Assembly (NCBI RefSeq): GCF_001477625.1 | Contig: NZ_CP013692.1 | Coordinates: 1,860,001-1,924,000, forward strand | Origin: Paucibacter sp. KCTC 42545 | GTDB lineage: Bacteria > Pseudomonadota > Gammaproteobacteria > Burkholderiales > Burkholderiaceae_C | Direction: 5' to 3' | DNA length: 64,000 nucleotides | Shown here: positions 1 to 9,703 of the stretch, piece after piece | How the letters are laid out: every line of letters begins with the position of its first letter | Numbering within the stretch: the stretch's first letter is position 1 | Made by a program: the position numbers and the translations under genes | Notes under the pieces: generated by a model | Seen by the model: the letters and a program-made list of their open reading frames with translations, nothing else | Told to the model about the DNA's origin: nothing | Databases searched by the model: none

Positions 1-509
<509 letters not shown>

Positions 510-935
510 TCAGCCTTCCACATTCGGTGGCCACTTCTCAGTGTTGACGCCATTGGTCCATTTGAGGAACTCGACCATGTCGTCGAGCTGCTGATCGTTC
601 AGATGGAAATTGGGCATCTGGCGGCGCCCCGGCACGCCGGTGGGCTGGGCCTTGATCCAGGCCTTGATGAACTCGGGGCCGCGCCGCGTGTAGACATTGC
701 CCAACTCGGGTGCGAAGTAGGCGCCCTCCCCCAGCAAAGTGTGGCAGCCGATGCAGTTATTGGCCTCCCAAATATGCTTGCCGCGCACCACGGCAGGCGT
801 GATCGCCGCCGCGTTGGAACGCTGGGGAATGCGTTGTTCGGTGTCGAAAATCAGCGCGGCAAACAGCAGCACGAAGAAGACCGTGCCGCCATAAAAGATA
901 TTGCGCGCCATCTGGCTGGTGAAGCCTCGGCTCAT
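510..935 (-). CDS. norC: Nitric oxide reductase cytochrome c subunit NorC
   Basis: This is a membrane-anchored c-type cytochrome that feeds electrons to NorB. The 141-residue protein has one N-terminal transmembrane helix (about residues 12-30), a haem-attachment motif CIGCH at 61-65 and a likely axial Met in RRQMPNF near 107. The conserved TLLGEGAYFAPELGNVYTRRG segment typical of NorC follows the haem site. ATG at 935 is chosen over an upstream ATG at 968 because GAGGATCACC precedes it and homologues begin there. A candidate Crp/Fnr-type box lies about 67 bp upstream. No norQ/norD is visible; they may lie beyond the left edge. Confidence 0.96.
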   Translation of the reverse strand: MSRGFTSQMARNIFYGGTVFFVLLFAALIFDTEQRIPQRSNAAAITPAVVRGKHIWEANNCIGCHTLLGEGAYFAPELGNVYTRRGPEFIKAWIKAQPTGVPGRRQMPNFHLNDQQLDDMVEFLKWTNGVNTEKWPPNVEG

Positions 936-991
936 GGTGATCCTCGATATTGAGTGGAGATGCCGCAAGACTAGGGATATGTGGGCGCCAG

Positions 992-1013
992 TTCCTTGAA
1001 CAGGAATAAGGAA
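992..1013 (-). promoter_or_regulatory. Candidate Fnr/Dnr-type operator upstream of norC
   Basis: A 22-bp interrupted palindrome, TTCCTT-N10-AAGGAA, is centred about 67 bp upstream of the norC start. Its core read on the minus strand is TTATTCCTGTTCAA, a 7/10 match to the TTGAT-N4-ATCAA consensus of Fnr/Dnr/NnrR regulators that control nor and nos genes. The match is visible in the sequence; its use by such a regulator is inferred. The same half-site, GTTCAA on the minus strand (TTGAAC on plus), recurs upstream of the nosZ operon. Confidence 0.4.
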
Positions 1014-1053
1014 AACCGCTCCGCTTGCTGCAGCACCACAGTTACCGGCCTGA

Positions 1054-1092
1054 GATTGCCCGCCACCGATTGCCCACCACCGATTGCCGGCA
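1054..1092. repeat. Short 14-bp tandem repeat between nosL2 and norC
   Basis: The heptamer GATTGCC occurs at 1054, 1068 and 1082 with exactly 14-bp spacing (unit GATTGCCCRCCACC), ending close to the 3' end of the second nosL gene. No function is evident; it may be a replication-slippage product. Confidence 0.5.
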
Positions 1093-1101
1093 GTGTCAGG
1101 C

Positions 1102-1740
1102 TCAATGGTCGAGATGTGTGCCTGAGTCCAGCCGCCTCAGCAACTCAGGGCTGATCTCGCTCGCGCGCAACAAGCGCCCGCCTCGCTCGCGCATGAAGCG
1201 CTGTGCTGCAGCCGCATCGGCAAAGGCCGGCAAGTTGCCGGCGCGCATCGGCCCGGTGGCCGTCGAGCCCTGGACATAGACGGCTGCGTTCGCCGCCAGC
1301 CAAGCGCCGCTGCTCGCATCGCTCACATAGCTTGCGGCGATCTGAGAGGCACCACGCCCGCGTGTGTAGCGCGCCACGTTTCGCAAATAGATGAACAGCG
1401 ACAGCGGTGAGTCGAAGAACTGCGCGTCGCCGTTGTCGAAGATCACCTGAGCCGCCCAGCGCGCCGACTCGCGCGAGCGTGCCGGGTACATGCCGCAAAC
1501 GGGGCAGCGCGCGTCAGCCGGCACAGGGCGCGGCGCCAGCAAGGCAAGGCCTGAGGCCGGGTCATAAGGCGTTGGCGGCGCCACGACGCAAACCTCTGCC
1601 CTCGGATCCAGCTTGGGGCTTGCCCCACTGCCTGGCAGCAATTGCAAGCTGCCGGCCAAGGCGATGCCCAAGAACGCCGCCCAGGCCAGCCGGCTCAAGC
1701 GCCCCAGGGGCCCGTGCAGCGGAACAGAAACCGGCAGCAT
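1102..1740 (-). CDS. Second NosL-type copper-binding protein, CPVCGM form
   Basis: NosL proteins deliver Cu(I) to NosZ in the periplasm. This 212-residue protein has an N-terminal hydrophobic segment (about 18-36) serving as signal or anchor, and the classic metal motif CPVCGM at 79-84. Downstream are the NosL hallmarks: an FDNGDAQFFDSP-type strand, a YVQGS segment and TGPMRAGNLPAFAD. It follows the other nosL by 12 bp and is the last gene of the nos transcript. No strong Shine-Dalgarno is seen, so translation may be coupled. It could have a distinct target or supply the second copper site; that is inference. Confidence 0.85.
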   Translation of the reverse strand: MLPVSVPLHGPLGRLSRLAWAAFLGIALAGSLQLLPGSGASPKLDPRAEVCVVAPPTPYDPASGLALLAPRPVPADARCPVCGMYPARSRESARWAAQVIFDNGDAQFFDSPLSLFIYLRNVARYTRGRGASQIAASYVSDASSGAWLAANAAVYVQGSTATGPMRAGNLPAFADAAAAQRFMRERGGRLLRASEISPELLRRLDSGTHLDH

Positions 1741-1752
1741 GGTGGCCGTGCC

Positions 1753-2298
1753 CTACATCTTGCTGTCGTGCAGCGCGCCGCCGCTCAGGTCCACCATATC
1801 GCGCGTGATCTCGGCAAAACGCAGCGGCTTGCCGCCCCACTTGGCGGCAAAGGCCTTGGCATCAGACTCCTTGGCGAAGGACGCGATGGTGGGTCCCATC
1901 GAGCCCTGGCGGGTGCTGCCCAGCACATAGATTGCGCTCTTGGCATCGATCCAGAAGCCACGTGGCTGATCCCAGTCGGCGCTGCCCATGTCCTGCACAT
2001 AGACGGCCTTGATCGCCCTGACCTGCTCGGGGGCCAGCAAGGTGTTGAGAAGCTCGACGGTGTCACAGAAGAAGCTCGGCGCAGCTTGCCCGGCGTAGTG
2101 GATCTGCGCCTTAGGGCCAGGGTAGTCGGCCAGCAACATGCCGTCCAGTTCACAGGTACTGCTGGCATCGATTTCAGCGGCCGCCACGGCCTTGGCTTCG
2201 TCCGAACGGCCGCAGGCGCCGAGCCCGAGCGCGAACACCGCGCACAGCACGGCGGTGCGCAATGCCGATGTTGATGATTTGAAATTGCGCCTATTCAT
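1753..2298 (-). CDS. nosL: NosL copper chaperone lipoprotein, CxxDGM form
   Basis: This periplasmic Cu(I) chaperone for assembly of the N2O reductase copper centres has 181 residues. It has a lipoprotein signal ending LGAC (lipid Cys 29), then TCELDGMLLADYPGPKAQIHY, where the usual second Cys of CxxCGM is Asp (C49, D52). Such a variant is familiar to me from betaproteobacterial NosL, so it is probably not a defect. The start at 2298 has GGAGG upstream and overlaps the nosY stop in an ATGA junction, which implies translational coupling. A longer frame running upstream has no support. Confidence 0.92.
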   Translation of the reverse strand: MNRRNFKSSTSALRTAVLCAVFALGLGACGRSDEAKAVAAAEIDASSTCELDGMLLADYPGPKAQIHYAGQAAPSFFCDTVELLNTLLAPEQVRAIKAVYVQDMGSADWDQPRGFWIDAKSAIYVLGSTRQGSMGPTIASFAKESDAKAFAAKWGGKPLRFAEITRDMVDLSGGALHDSKM

Positions 2299-3107
2299 TT
2301 GAACCTCCAGCGAGCCAGTAGCAAGGGCACGACGATCCAGCCGCCCATCACCAAGCCCATCAGCCATGGCTTGGCCAGGGCCGGCGGCACGATGCTGGTC
2401 AGGCCATAGAGGGTGCGCATATCGTCGAGCGAAAAGATGTTGAGGATGCGGAACACATCGGCCGGGTTGAGCAGCAGCAGATAGGCCAAGGCCTCGCCGC
2501 CGAACTCGCCACTGCTGGCCACTAGGGCGCCGAGCAGTAGCAGGTCAAACACCAGCACAAAGAAGAACCACAAGGCGATGGCCAGGCCCGAAGCGCGGGT
2601 GCGCTCGCGGCTGAGCACCGACAAGAGCACCGCCAGGCTCAGAAAGGCCAAGCCCAAGAGCGTGCTGCTGAACATAAAGCCCAGGTAATGGAACAGACCG
2701 GGCCAGCCAAACTGTTGATACAGCAGCGCCGCCACCAGGGCGAAGCCGCCCAGCGTGGATAGCGTCAAGGCGGCCGCCAGGCCCAGGTATTTGCCCAGCA
2801 GCAACTCCAGCTTGGTGATCGGCAGGGCCAAGAGCAGATCCAGCGAGCCGCGTTCGCGTTCCCCAACGATGGCGTCAAAGCCCAGCAGCAGGGCGATCAA
2901 GGGGATCAGATAGATCACCAGGCTGACCAGGCTGGCGATGATGAACTCGATCGAGCGCGGGCCGACTTGGCCACTGCTGGCGCCGCCAAAGTAGGTGATC
3001 ACCAGCGAGAAGGCGGTGAACACCAACGCCACCGCCAGCACCCAGCGGTTGCGCATGCGGTCGCGGAATTCCTTGCCTGCGAGGGTGAAGATTTGACTCA
3101 GTTCCAT
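2295..3107 (-). CDS. nosY: NosY, membrane permease of the nos ABC transporter
   Basis: NosY forms the integral membrane part of the NosDFY complex needed for copper-sulfur cluster assembly in N2O reductase. The 270-residue protein shows about six hydrophobic helices and the NosY/ABC-2 pattern FTLAGKEFRDRMRNRW at the N terminus and FDAIVGERERGSLDLLLALP near residue 80. ATG at 3107 is preferred to a TTG six bases earlier because GGGAGG is spaced about 9 bases from it. It lies 2 bp after nosF and overlaps nosL by 4 bp. Confidence 0.95.
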   Translation of the reverse strand: MELSQIFTLAGKEFRDRMRNRWVLAVALVFTAFSLVITYFGGASSGQVGPRSIEFIIASLVSLVIYLIPLIALLLGFDAIVGERERGSLDLLLALPITKLELLLGKYLGLAAALTLSTLGGFALVAALLYQQFGWPGLFHYLGFMFSSTLLGLAFLSLAVLLSVLSRERTRASGLAIALWFFFVLVFDLLLLGALVASSGEFGGEALAYLLLLNPADVFRILNIFSLDDMRTLYGLTSIVPPALAKPWLMGLVMGGWIVVPLLLARWRFK

Positions 3108-3109
3108 GT

Positions 3110-4126
3110 TCAACGGCCTCCCGCCACAGCAACACCCACCGCAACTTCATTCGCCGACTGGCCAACCCCGAAGAACACATCCTCCAGCGAACTCTCATGC
3201 AAGCTCAAGTCGAGCAGGCGTGAGCCCAAGGTGCCGACCAAGCCCAGCACGGCCATCTTGGACTCGCGTGGGCAGGTCAGGCTGAGCCCCTGCGGCGTGC
3301 TGCGGCAGGCCAGGCCCTCACTGCCATCAACCCATAAGCGCCCAAGTTCCTGGCGCACCAGCACCGCATCTGCCTCGCTCAAGCCCAGCTCGATGCGCAG
3401 CGGTGCGCGCTGTTGTTCGCGCAGCTCTTGCACGGTGCCCAGCGCCTGGATGCGGCCGGCCGCCATGATGGCCAGTCGGTCAACGCGCTCCTGCAATTCG
3501 GCCAGGATGTGCGAGGTGATCAGAACCGTCACGCCCTTGGCTTTTAAGTCTTGCAGCACGCTGTAGAAGTCGCGAATCGCCTGCGGATCCAGGCCATTGG
3601 TCGGCTCGTCCAGAAACAGCACGCGCGGTTCGCCCAGCAGTGCTTGCGCAAAGCCGAGCCTTTGCCGCATGCCCTTGGAGTACTCACGCAAGGGCCGCGT
3701 GCCGGCATGCGCCAGGCCCACCCGCTCGAGCGTTGGCGCGCATTGCTGCAGATCGGCGCCCTTCAGCTTGGCGAAGAAGCGCAGCGTCTCGAGGCCGCTG
3801 AGGTTGTCATACAGCACCACGTTCTCGGGCAGATAGCCCAGGCGACGGCGGGTGGCTCGAAAACCGCTGCCGCACACCGAACCCCCGTCGATCAGGATCT
3901 CACCGCCGCTCAGCGGCGTGAGCCCCAACATCATCTTGAACAAGGTGCTCTTGCCGGCGCCGTTGTGGCCGATCAGGCCGAAGATTTCGCCGGCTTCAAC
4001 CCGCAGGTCAACGCCATCCACCGCATGGATAGCGCCGAAATGCTTGCTGACGCCGCGCACCTCGATGGCTGGCGCTGCGCTGCCCGCGGAGGGGCTGACC
4101 TTATTGGCCGGGATAGTGCTTGTCAC
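3110..4126 (-). CDS. nosF: NosF, ATPase of the nos ABC transporter
   Basis: This cytoplasmic ABC ATPase powers NosDFY. Walker A is GHNGAGKST at about 53-61, the signature is YSKGMRQRLGFAQAL, and Walker B is VLFLDEPTNGLD, followed by the H-loop TSHILAEL. The C-terminal region of about 100 residues is typical of NosF. I place the start at GTG 4126, which has GGAG eight bases upstream and gives a 338-residue protein overlapping nosD by 26 bp. An open frame extends to 4192, but the extra residues do not resemble NosF. Confidence 0.93.
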   Translation of the reverse strand: MTSTIPANKVSPSAGSAAPAIEVRGVSKHFGAIHAVDGVDLRVEAGEIFGLIGHNGAGKSTLFKMMLGLTPLSGGEILIDGGSVCGSGFRATRRRLGYLPENVVLYDNLSGLETLRFFAKLKGADLQQCAPTLERVGLAHAGTRPLREYSKGMRQRLGFAQALLGEPRVLFLDEPTNGLDPQAIRDFYSVLQDLKAKGVTVLITSHILAELQERVDRLAIMAAGRIQALGTVQELREQQRAPLRIELGLSEADAVLVRQELGRLWVDGSEGLACRSTPQGLSLTCPRESKMAVLGLVGTLGSRLLDLSLHESSLEDVFFGVGQSANEVAVGVAVAGGR

Positions 4127-5387
4127 GCCACTCACTCCATTGCTTGTCGCCGGGCTGCATGCGCGGGGCCGGGTCGACCACGCTGGGCACACGCAGCACC
4201 GGAAATTGTTGGCCGACCAGACGCAGCGCCTGCACGGCAGGGCTGGCCAGCAGCAGCTTGACGCTCGGATGGCGCCAGCTCAGGCGGTCCACCATGTCGT
4301 TCGCCTCATAGGGCACATCGCCGACGCCATCGCCATTGCGGTCCCAGCCCAGGTAATTGCTCCAATGGTTGCCACCGGACCCTTTGTCCTTACCACCCCA
4401 GACCTCATCGCGTGCGCCGACGTAACGCACCTGCTCGCGGTTGACGATGAAGTCATTGCCTTCCACCACATTGCGGGTCGAACCGGCGGACAGGTGCACG
4501 CCGACCTGGTTGTCGACCACCAAATTGCCCTTCAGCGTCGCGTACTCGACGTCGTAGATGAAGAAGCCGCGCGCGTTGCCGGCAATGATGTTGTTCTCGA
4601 TCACCGAATCCTGCAGCGTGCGCAGCATGATGCCGTGGTCGCTATTGCCCCAGGTCCGGTTGCCGCGAACCACTTGGTTGCGCACCTCCATCAGGGCCAG
4701 GCCGCCACGGTTGTAATAGCTCTCGTTGTCCTCCCACAGGTTGTAGTAGGAGTTCATATAGTGGCTGCCGTAGCGGCTGTGGTGCAGCTTATTGCTCTTG
4801 AAGATGGCGTTGTGGCTCACATCCACATAGAGCGCATCGCGGACGAAGCCGATGTTGTTGCCGATGATGCGGGCACCGTCGGTGTTGTAGAGCTGGATGC
4901 CGTTGCCGCGCTGTGAGCTGTTCAGCTCGCGCTTGCCGGTGATGAGGTTGTGTTCCACCCGCACCCCATTGGCCTTCTCGATCCACAGGCCGAACAGGTT
5001 GTAGGCCAGGTCGCAGTGCTGCACCAGCGCCCGGTGCGCTCCGGGGCGGATGTAGATGCCGGCGTTCTGATCCTTCAGGCTGCTGCCGGAGTCGCGCACG
5101 ATCAGGCCTTCGATGCTCACGTCGGCGGCGGTGACGCGCACGGTGTCGCCCGTCAAGGCGCCGCTCAGCGTCGGTCGATCGATTCCGCGCAGCGTCAGCG
5201 CCTTGTCGATCAGAAAGTTGCCCACATAGAGGCCGCGTTCGATCTCCAGCACATCGCCGGGTGCGGCGGCGGCAATCGCCTCTTGCAGCGACTGGCCGGG
5301 CTTGATCCGCAGCGTGGCGGCTTGCGCGCAGCCCATATGCGCGAGCAGAGCCAGCAGTACCAAGAACAGAAGGGAGATAGCTCTCAT
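4101..5387 (-). CDS. nosD: NosD, periplasmic copper-site assembly protein
   Basis: NosD is a periplasmic right-handed beta-helix protein that works with NosFY in building the copper sites of NosZ. The 428-residue product has a Sec signal peptide of about 23 residues ending AQA. A long array of parallel beta-helix rungs follows (repeated GNNI, ENN, VSHN and GNR patterns), with the conserved segments SRYGSHYMNSYYNLWEDN and GGNHWSNYLGWDRNGDGVGD. The ATG at 5387 overlaps the nosR stop (ATGA). The frame stays open upstream into nosR, but that part is not NosD. Confidence 0.95.
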   Translation of the reverse strand: MRAISLLFLVLLALLAHMGCAQAATLRIKPGQSLQEAIAAAAPGDVLEIERGLYVGNFLIDKALTLRGIDRPTLSGALTGDTVRVTAADVSIEGLIVRDSGSSLKDQNAGIYIRPGAHRALVQHCDLAYNLFGLWIEKANGVRVEHNLITGKRELNSSQRGNGIQLYNTDGARIIGNNIGFVRDALYVDVSHNAIFKSNKLHHSRYGSHYMNSYYNLWEDNESYYNRGGLALMEVRNQVVRGNRTWGNSDHGIMLRTLQDSVIENNIIAGNARGFFIYDVEYATLKGNLVVDNQVGVHLSAGSTRNVVEGNDFIVNREQVRYVGARDEVWGGKDKGSGGNHWSNYLGWDRNGDGVGDVPYEANDMVDRLSWRHPSVKLLLASPAVQALRLVGQQFPVLRVPSVVDPAPRMQPGDKQWSEWRDKHYPGQ

Positions 5388-8017
5388 GCCAGCATCAGGC
5401 CGCTTGCCTTCAGCGCCAGGAACAAAGCCGCGCCGATCAGCAGATTCTTGAAGCCGACATAGCTGAGCATGTCCATCACCGAGGCGCGGCGGTAGTGGCC
5501 CTGCCACCAGGGGCCGTCTTTGACGTAGCGCTTGCCCGCCAGACGGATCAAGACCTCGTAGACGCTCCAGCCAAACCACCAAGCAATGATCGCACTTTGG
5601 GATAAGCGCCCGCTGCCGGCCAGCACCCAGGCCAGCGTGGCGGCCAGGGCCAGCGAGAAGCCGGCGATCTGCAGTGCCTTCTGGCTCTTCCAACTGTCCT
5701 TGTGCCAAGGCCAGAGGTGGTCGAACAACTCCGCCCAGATCCACTTCAAGCCCTGTGCATTGGCCTTGTGGGCCGGCGCCAATGGGTCGGTGGGCATGCG
5801 CGGGTCCGGCCCCTGGGTCACCTTCTCGCTCATGGCAATGGGCTGAATGGGCTGGATGGGAATGAAATAGCCATCGCGGCCAATCGGGGTGATCAACAGA
5901 CCGTCGCGCTCGCGGCGCTTGCGCTCTTTAGCCAGGGGTGGGCAACCCTTGGTGTCGGTGTACAGAATCATGCAGTCCAGGCAGTGCAGGCATTCGCGGT
6001 GGTCGATGCGGCCAGCCGCATCAATCGCCAGCGAGCCGCAACCGACTGCGCATGCCTTGCAGCTATTGCAGTCTTGCTTGCGCTTCAGGCCGAACCAGCG
6101 GAAGGTGCTGGGCATGGCCAGGGCCGCGCCGAGCGGGCAGATGTATTTGCAGTACGGCCGCTCGATGAACAGCGAGAGTCCCAGCAGCGTGGCGACGAAC
6201 AGACCATAAGGCCATGCCCGGTTCGTGATGCCGACCAGGAAGGTGGTCTTGAAGGGTTCTACCTCGGCCAGCTTTTCGGCCAGGCCCATGGAGAACATCG
6301 AGATCGCCAGCAGGCCAAAAAAGATGGCGTACTTGAGCCACTTCAGCCGGTGGTGCCAAGCGTTCGGCAGATGACCCTGGAAGCGCTTCAGCCCGATCTT
6401 CTCGCCGACCTTGTAGATGGCCTCGGACAGCGAGCCAAACGGGCACATCCAGCCGCAGAACAGGCCGCGTCCGAACAAGAAGACGGTGACGATGATGAAG
6501 ATCCAGAACACGAAGATGAAGGGGTCGGACAGGAATAGCGACCAGGTCCACTGGAACAGCAGCGAATGGAACCAGGTCAGCACCTGGGTGATGGAGGGCT
6601 GCGCCATCGCGCCGAAGCCGACAAAGGCGATGCTCAAGCCCCAGGCCGTGTACTTGAAGGCGTTGACCGGCCATTTGTTCTTGTGGGTGGACAGGCGCGT
6701 CAGCTTTTCGCGCAAGGCGTAGACCACGGTCACGCCGACCAGCAGGGCGATGAAGAGGCCGATCTCGAGCGCGCGTGTCTTCCAGACGCGCACCCAGGGG
6801 GCGTCGGCCTCTACCACCACCGGGCGGCCGCCCTCCAGCAACTCGGCGGCCAGCCAATATTTGCTGTCGAAGTTGGCGAAGCTGCGCGTGCCTGTGGCCC
6901 GGTCCACCCGGTTGCCCAGGAAGGCCAATTGCCAGGGATAAGCGGCAGAGAAGGATTTGGAGCGAATGATGAAGATGGCCGATTCGTTGAACTCCGGCGC
7001 GCCAGCCGCCTCCAGGCCGTAGAGGTTCAAGTAGTCCAGATCACGGAAGGTGAAAGAGTCGGCGCCTTGTTTGACCTGCACTCGGTCGTAAATACCGCCG
7101 CGCACAAAGCCCGAGCCCTTGAAGGATTCGATGCCGGCCGTGCGGATGATGAAGAAGGCATGTTCACTCTCCTTCATGCGCGAACGCAGATTGGCCCAGT
7201 TGCTGGCACCCATCAGGCTGGCGCCGATGGCGGGGTGGTTCAAGTCGCCAAACCAGAGTTCGATAAAAGGCTCGGGGCCGCGCGGCAGCCCGACCTGCTC
7301 GGGGCTGACCCGCAGGCGCTGCACGGCGCCGAGCTTGACCAGCTGCGCCCAGTCGAAGCGCCGCTCGGTCTGGGCGTAACGGGCCGGATCACGCACCGTC
7401 GGCGCCAAGATGCCAACCTGCTTGGCCACCGCCTGGCCCGAAGCCATCAAGACCTGATTCTGAGCGATCACGGTGACAGTGGCGCCGGAGATCGCGTCGA
7501 CGCCGAGCACGTTCTCGTCCGGACGGGTTTGGCCGACCTCGATCTTGTCGGCGACCGACTTGCCGAGATATTGATCATTGAATTTGAGCAGCGCCGATTC
7601 CGGGATGCCCAGCAGCAGAATCGGCTCCGAATGCTTCAGCACCTTGATGCCGACGAAGTGGCCCGTCAGGTCCATGCCGATCAGGGTGACCACCGGCTTG
7701 CCGGAATAGGCCGGGGTGTCGGTGATGTCGGTGGACAGCATCACATAACCGAGCAACTTGTCGGCCTCGCCCAGCGCCTTCACATAGGGCGGCGAGCCGA
7801 GCCGCTCGGAGAAGCTCTTGGCACCAGGGAAGACGTCCCTGCAAGGCAGCAGGGCGCACATATCCTTGGCCGTGGCCAGTTCGGCCGGCAAGGCGGCTTC
7901 ATAGGCTCCGTTGCTGGACTGCGCGGCTTCCGCGCCCAAGACCAGCACCAGAAAAAATGCGGCCAATCGGAGGAAGTTCCCCAACTTGGCCGCCAGTCCA
8001 TGGCTATGCGATTTCAT
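5384..8017 (-). CDS. nosR: NosR, flavo-iron-sulfur membrane protein for N2O reduction
   Basis: NosR is a polytopic membrane protein thought to pass electrons to NosZ and to be needed for nos expression or maintenance. The 877-residue product has a signal-like N-terminal helix and a periplasmic FMN-binding domain with the flavinylation motif SGAT at 177-180 (Thr180). About five or six membrane spans follow, with Cys motifs CGWMCP (521-526) and CKYICP (623-628). Two ferredoxin-like clusters come next: CNSCKACAVGC (650-660) and CLHCLDC with GCPP (676-693). The C-terminal extension of about 170 residues with extra helices resembles betaproteobacterial NosR. AGGAAGAG precedes the ATG. Flavinylation would need the NosX encoded at 12286. 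Confidence 0.96.
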   Translation of the reverse strand: MKSHSHGLAAKLGNFLRLAAFFLVLVLGAEAAQSSNGAYEAALPAELATAKDMCALLPCRDVFPGAKSFSERLGSPPYVKALGEADKLLGYVMLSTDITDTPAYSGKPVVTLIGMDLTGHFVGIKVLKHSEPILLLGIPESALLKFNDQYLGKSVADKIEVGQTRPDENVLGVDAISGATVTVIAQNQVLMASGQAVAKQVGILAPTVRDPARYAQTERRFDWAQLVKLGAVQRLRVSPEQVGLPRGPEPFIELWFGDLNHPAIGASLMGASNWANLRSRMKESEHAFFIIRTAGIESFKGSGFVRGGIYDRVQVKQGADSFTFRDLDYLNLYGLEAAGAPEFNESAIFIIRSKSFSAAYPWQLAFLGNRVDRATGTRSFANFDSKYWLAAELLEGGRPVVVEADAPWVRVWKTRALEIGLFIALLVGVTVVYALREKLTRLSTHKNKWPVNAFKYTAWGLSIAFVGFGAMAQPSITQVLTWFHSLLFQWTWSLFLSDPFIFVFWIFIIVTVFLFGRGLFCGWMCPFGSLSEAIYKVGEKIGLKRFQGHLPNAWHHRLKWLKYAIFFGLLAISMFSMGLAEKLAEVEPFKTTFLVGITNRAWPYGLFVATLLGLSLFIERPYCKYICPLGAALAMPSTFRWFGLKRKQDCNSCKACAVGCGSLAIDAAGRIDHRECLHCLDCMILYTDTKGCPPLAKERKRRERDGLLITPIGRDGYFIPIQPIQPIAMSEKVTQGPDPRMPTDPLAPAHKANAQGLKWIWAELFDHLWPWHKDSWKSQKALQIAGFSLALAATLAWVLAGSGRLSQSAIIAWWFGWSVYEVLIRLAGKRYVKDGPWWQGHYRRASVMDMLSYVGFKNLLIGAALFLALKASGLMLA

Positions 8018-8035
8018 CTACTCTTCCTGTCGGCC

Positions 8036-8061
8036 GGACGAGCGCCGGATGGCGCTCGTCC
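8036..8061. repeat. Perfect 11-bp inverted repeat upstream of nosR
   Basis: Arms GGACGAGCGCC (8036-8046) and GGCGCTCGTCC (8051-8061) flank a four-base loop. It is very GC-rich with no T run after it on either strand, so it is not a standard intrinsic terminator. Its place just upstream of the nosR Shine-Dalgarno suggests an RNA processing or stability element. Confidence 0.6.
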
Positions 8062-8185
8062 GCAAGGTGGCGGCGGGGCTCGAGTCCGCGCGCCACCGGG
8101 GGCTGTTGCTAGGCCCTCTTTGGAGGCGACGCCGAACAAGTCCCTCGTGCGCTGCGCATCCCCGCTTCAGGCGTCCAACTGCGTT

Positions 8186-8225
8186 GCAAATCCTCGCCAT
8201 AGCTTGGGCTATGGCTGTGGTTTGC
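8186..8225. repeat. Imperfect 40-bp palindrome, possible dispersed intergenic repeat
   Basis: Left arm 8186-8203 and right arm 8208-8225 pair at 14 of 18 positions around a TTGG loop. The outer five (GCAAA/TTTGC) and inner eight pairs are perfect. No second copy was noticed in this window. Confidence 0.5.
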
Positions 8226-9703
8226 GCCTTGTTGTCCATCCCGAACCGAGGCGCGCCGCATCACGGGTACATATTCAGCATTGCCTTAAGCTTCCACAAT
8301 CATGCGTGTGCGCATTTCCAGGTGCAGCGCATGGCAGAAGTGGGTGCAGTAGCACCAGAACACGCCCGGCTTGTCGGCGATGAAGCTGACCGAAGCGGTT
8401 TCCAGCGGGTTGACGATGAAGTTGACGTTGTACTTGGGGATGGCAAAACCGTGCGTCAGGTCTTCGATCTTGTCCAAGTTGGTCAAGATCAGCGTGACCT
8501 CGTCGCCCTTCTTCAGCTTGAACTCGCGCATGCTGAATGCCGGGGCCTGCGAGGTCAGGCGCACGGTGACTTTCTTGCCGTTGCGCACCACGCCGGAATC
8601 TTTCGGGTCCTTGGTGGCGAGCGGGAACTCGTCGAGGTTGTAGACCTGCTTGGGCTTGAGCAGATCACGCTTGAAGATGATGAAGTCGTGCGGTTCGCCG
8701 CGCACTGGGTGATCCGCCAACAGCACCATCTTGTCGCCGGAGATGTCGATCATCTGCTCGTTCTCGGGGTGCAGCGGACCCACCGGCAGGAAACGGTCCT
8801 TAGAGAATTTACAACCCACGGCCAGGTACTTGCCGTCCGCGGCCTTGGTTTCCGACTGCGAGGCGTTCAAGTGGCCGGGCTGGTACTGCACATCGATGCG
8901 GTCGACCACGTACTTGGCGCTCTTGTCGCCACCGTGGAACTTGATGGCGGCTTCAACATTCCACTTCACCACCTGGCTGTCCAGGAACAGCGTGGTGTAG
9001 GCATTGCCGCGGCCGTCGAAGGCGGTGTGCAAGGGGCCCAGGCCCAGTTCGACCTCGGCGACGATGGCCTTGTCGGCGGCTTCCAGCTTGCCGTCGAAGT
9101 AATCGAGCACCTTGGCGAGTTCGATCACGGTGCCGGTGGGCGAGAGCTTGCCGGCGCAGATGAAGTACTTGCCGTCCGGGCTGGCGTTGACGCCGTGTGG
9201 GTTCTTCGGCACCGAGACATAGGCGGTCAGCGCGGTCTTGGCGTCCTTGTTGGCCTCGCGGGTGCCGTCCACCACCGGCACCTTGGAGTCACCATAGGTC
9301 TTGAATTTGCCGGCCTTGACGGCCTCTTCGATGCGGGCAATGTTGAAGAACAGGCAGGCATCGCGCTCGGCGGACATCATGTCCTCGTAGTGCACGCCCA
9401 TCTCGGTGTTGTACTGGTTGGTGGCGGCCAGCTTGCCGTCGTAAGAGGTGGCGGTCAGATCGCAGTTGCCGTCGATCAGCACTTGCCAACGCACGTCCAT
9501 GCTCTCGGCGTCCACGCAGGTGAACAGCGAGTGGTATTTGGTGCCGTCTTCAATGCCGGCGTTCGGCAGCGGGATCGAGAACTCGGCGCCGCAGAAGACG
9601 CGGGTGGTGTAGTTGATCTTCGGATCGACCGGGTCGGCCTTGTCCGGGAAGATGCCGTGGAAGCCCTGCACATTGGGCAACTCGGTGATCTTGTCGCAAA
9701 CGA

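Larger units (their letters stand above)
8018..8285 (-). other. nosZ-nosR intergenic region with two hairpins
   Basis: These 268 bp hold no gene I can support. A perfect 11-bp stem with GGAT loop (8036-8061) sits about 20 bases before the nosR start. A longer imperfect palindrome spans 8186-8225, with a perfect 8-bp core GCCATAGC/GCTATGGC and 14 of 18 arm positions paired. The sequence resembles dispersed intergenic repeats I know from Burkholderiales, but only one copy is present here, so that is from memory and not shown. It could stabilise the 3' end of nosZ mRNA, attenuate read-through, or carry a nosR promoter. Confidence 0.5.

Noticed and set aside
1054..1092. CRISPR-like short repeats near norC
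   Set aside because: Only three 14-bp units without spacers; this is a simple tandem repeat.
6566..8383. Long plus-strand open frame of about 600 codons opposite nosR
   Set aside because: It is antisense to nosR, has no domain resemblance and is explained by GC-rich codon bias.
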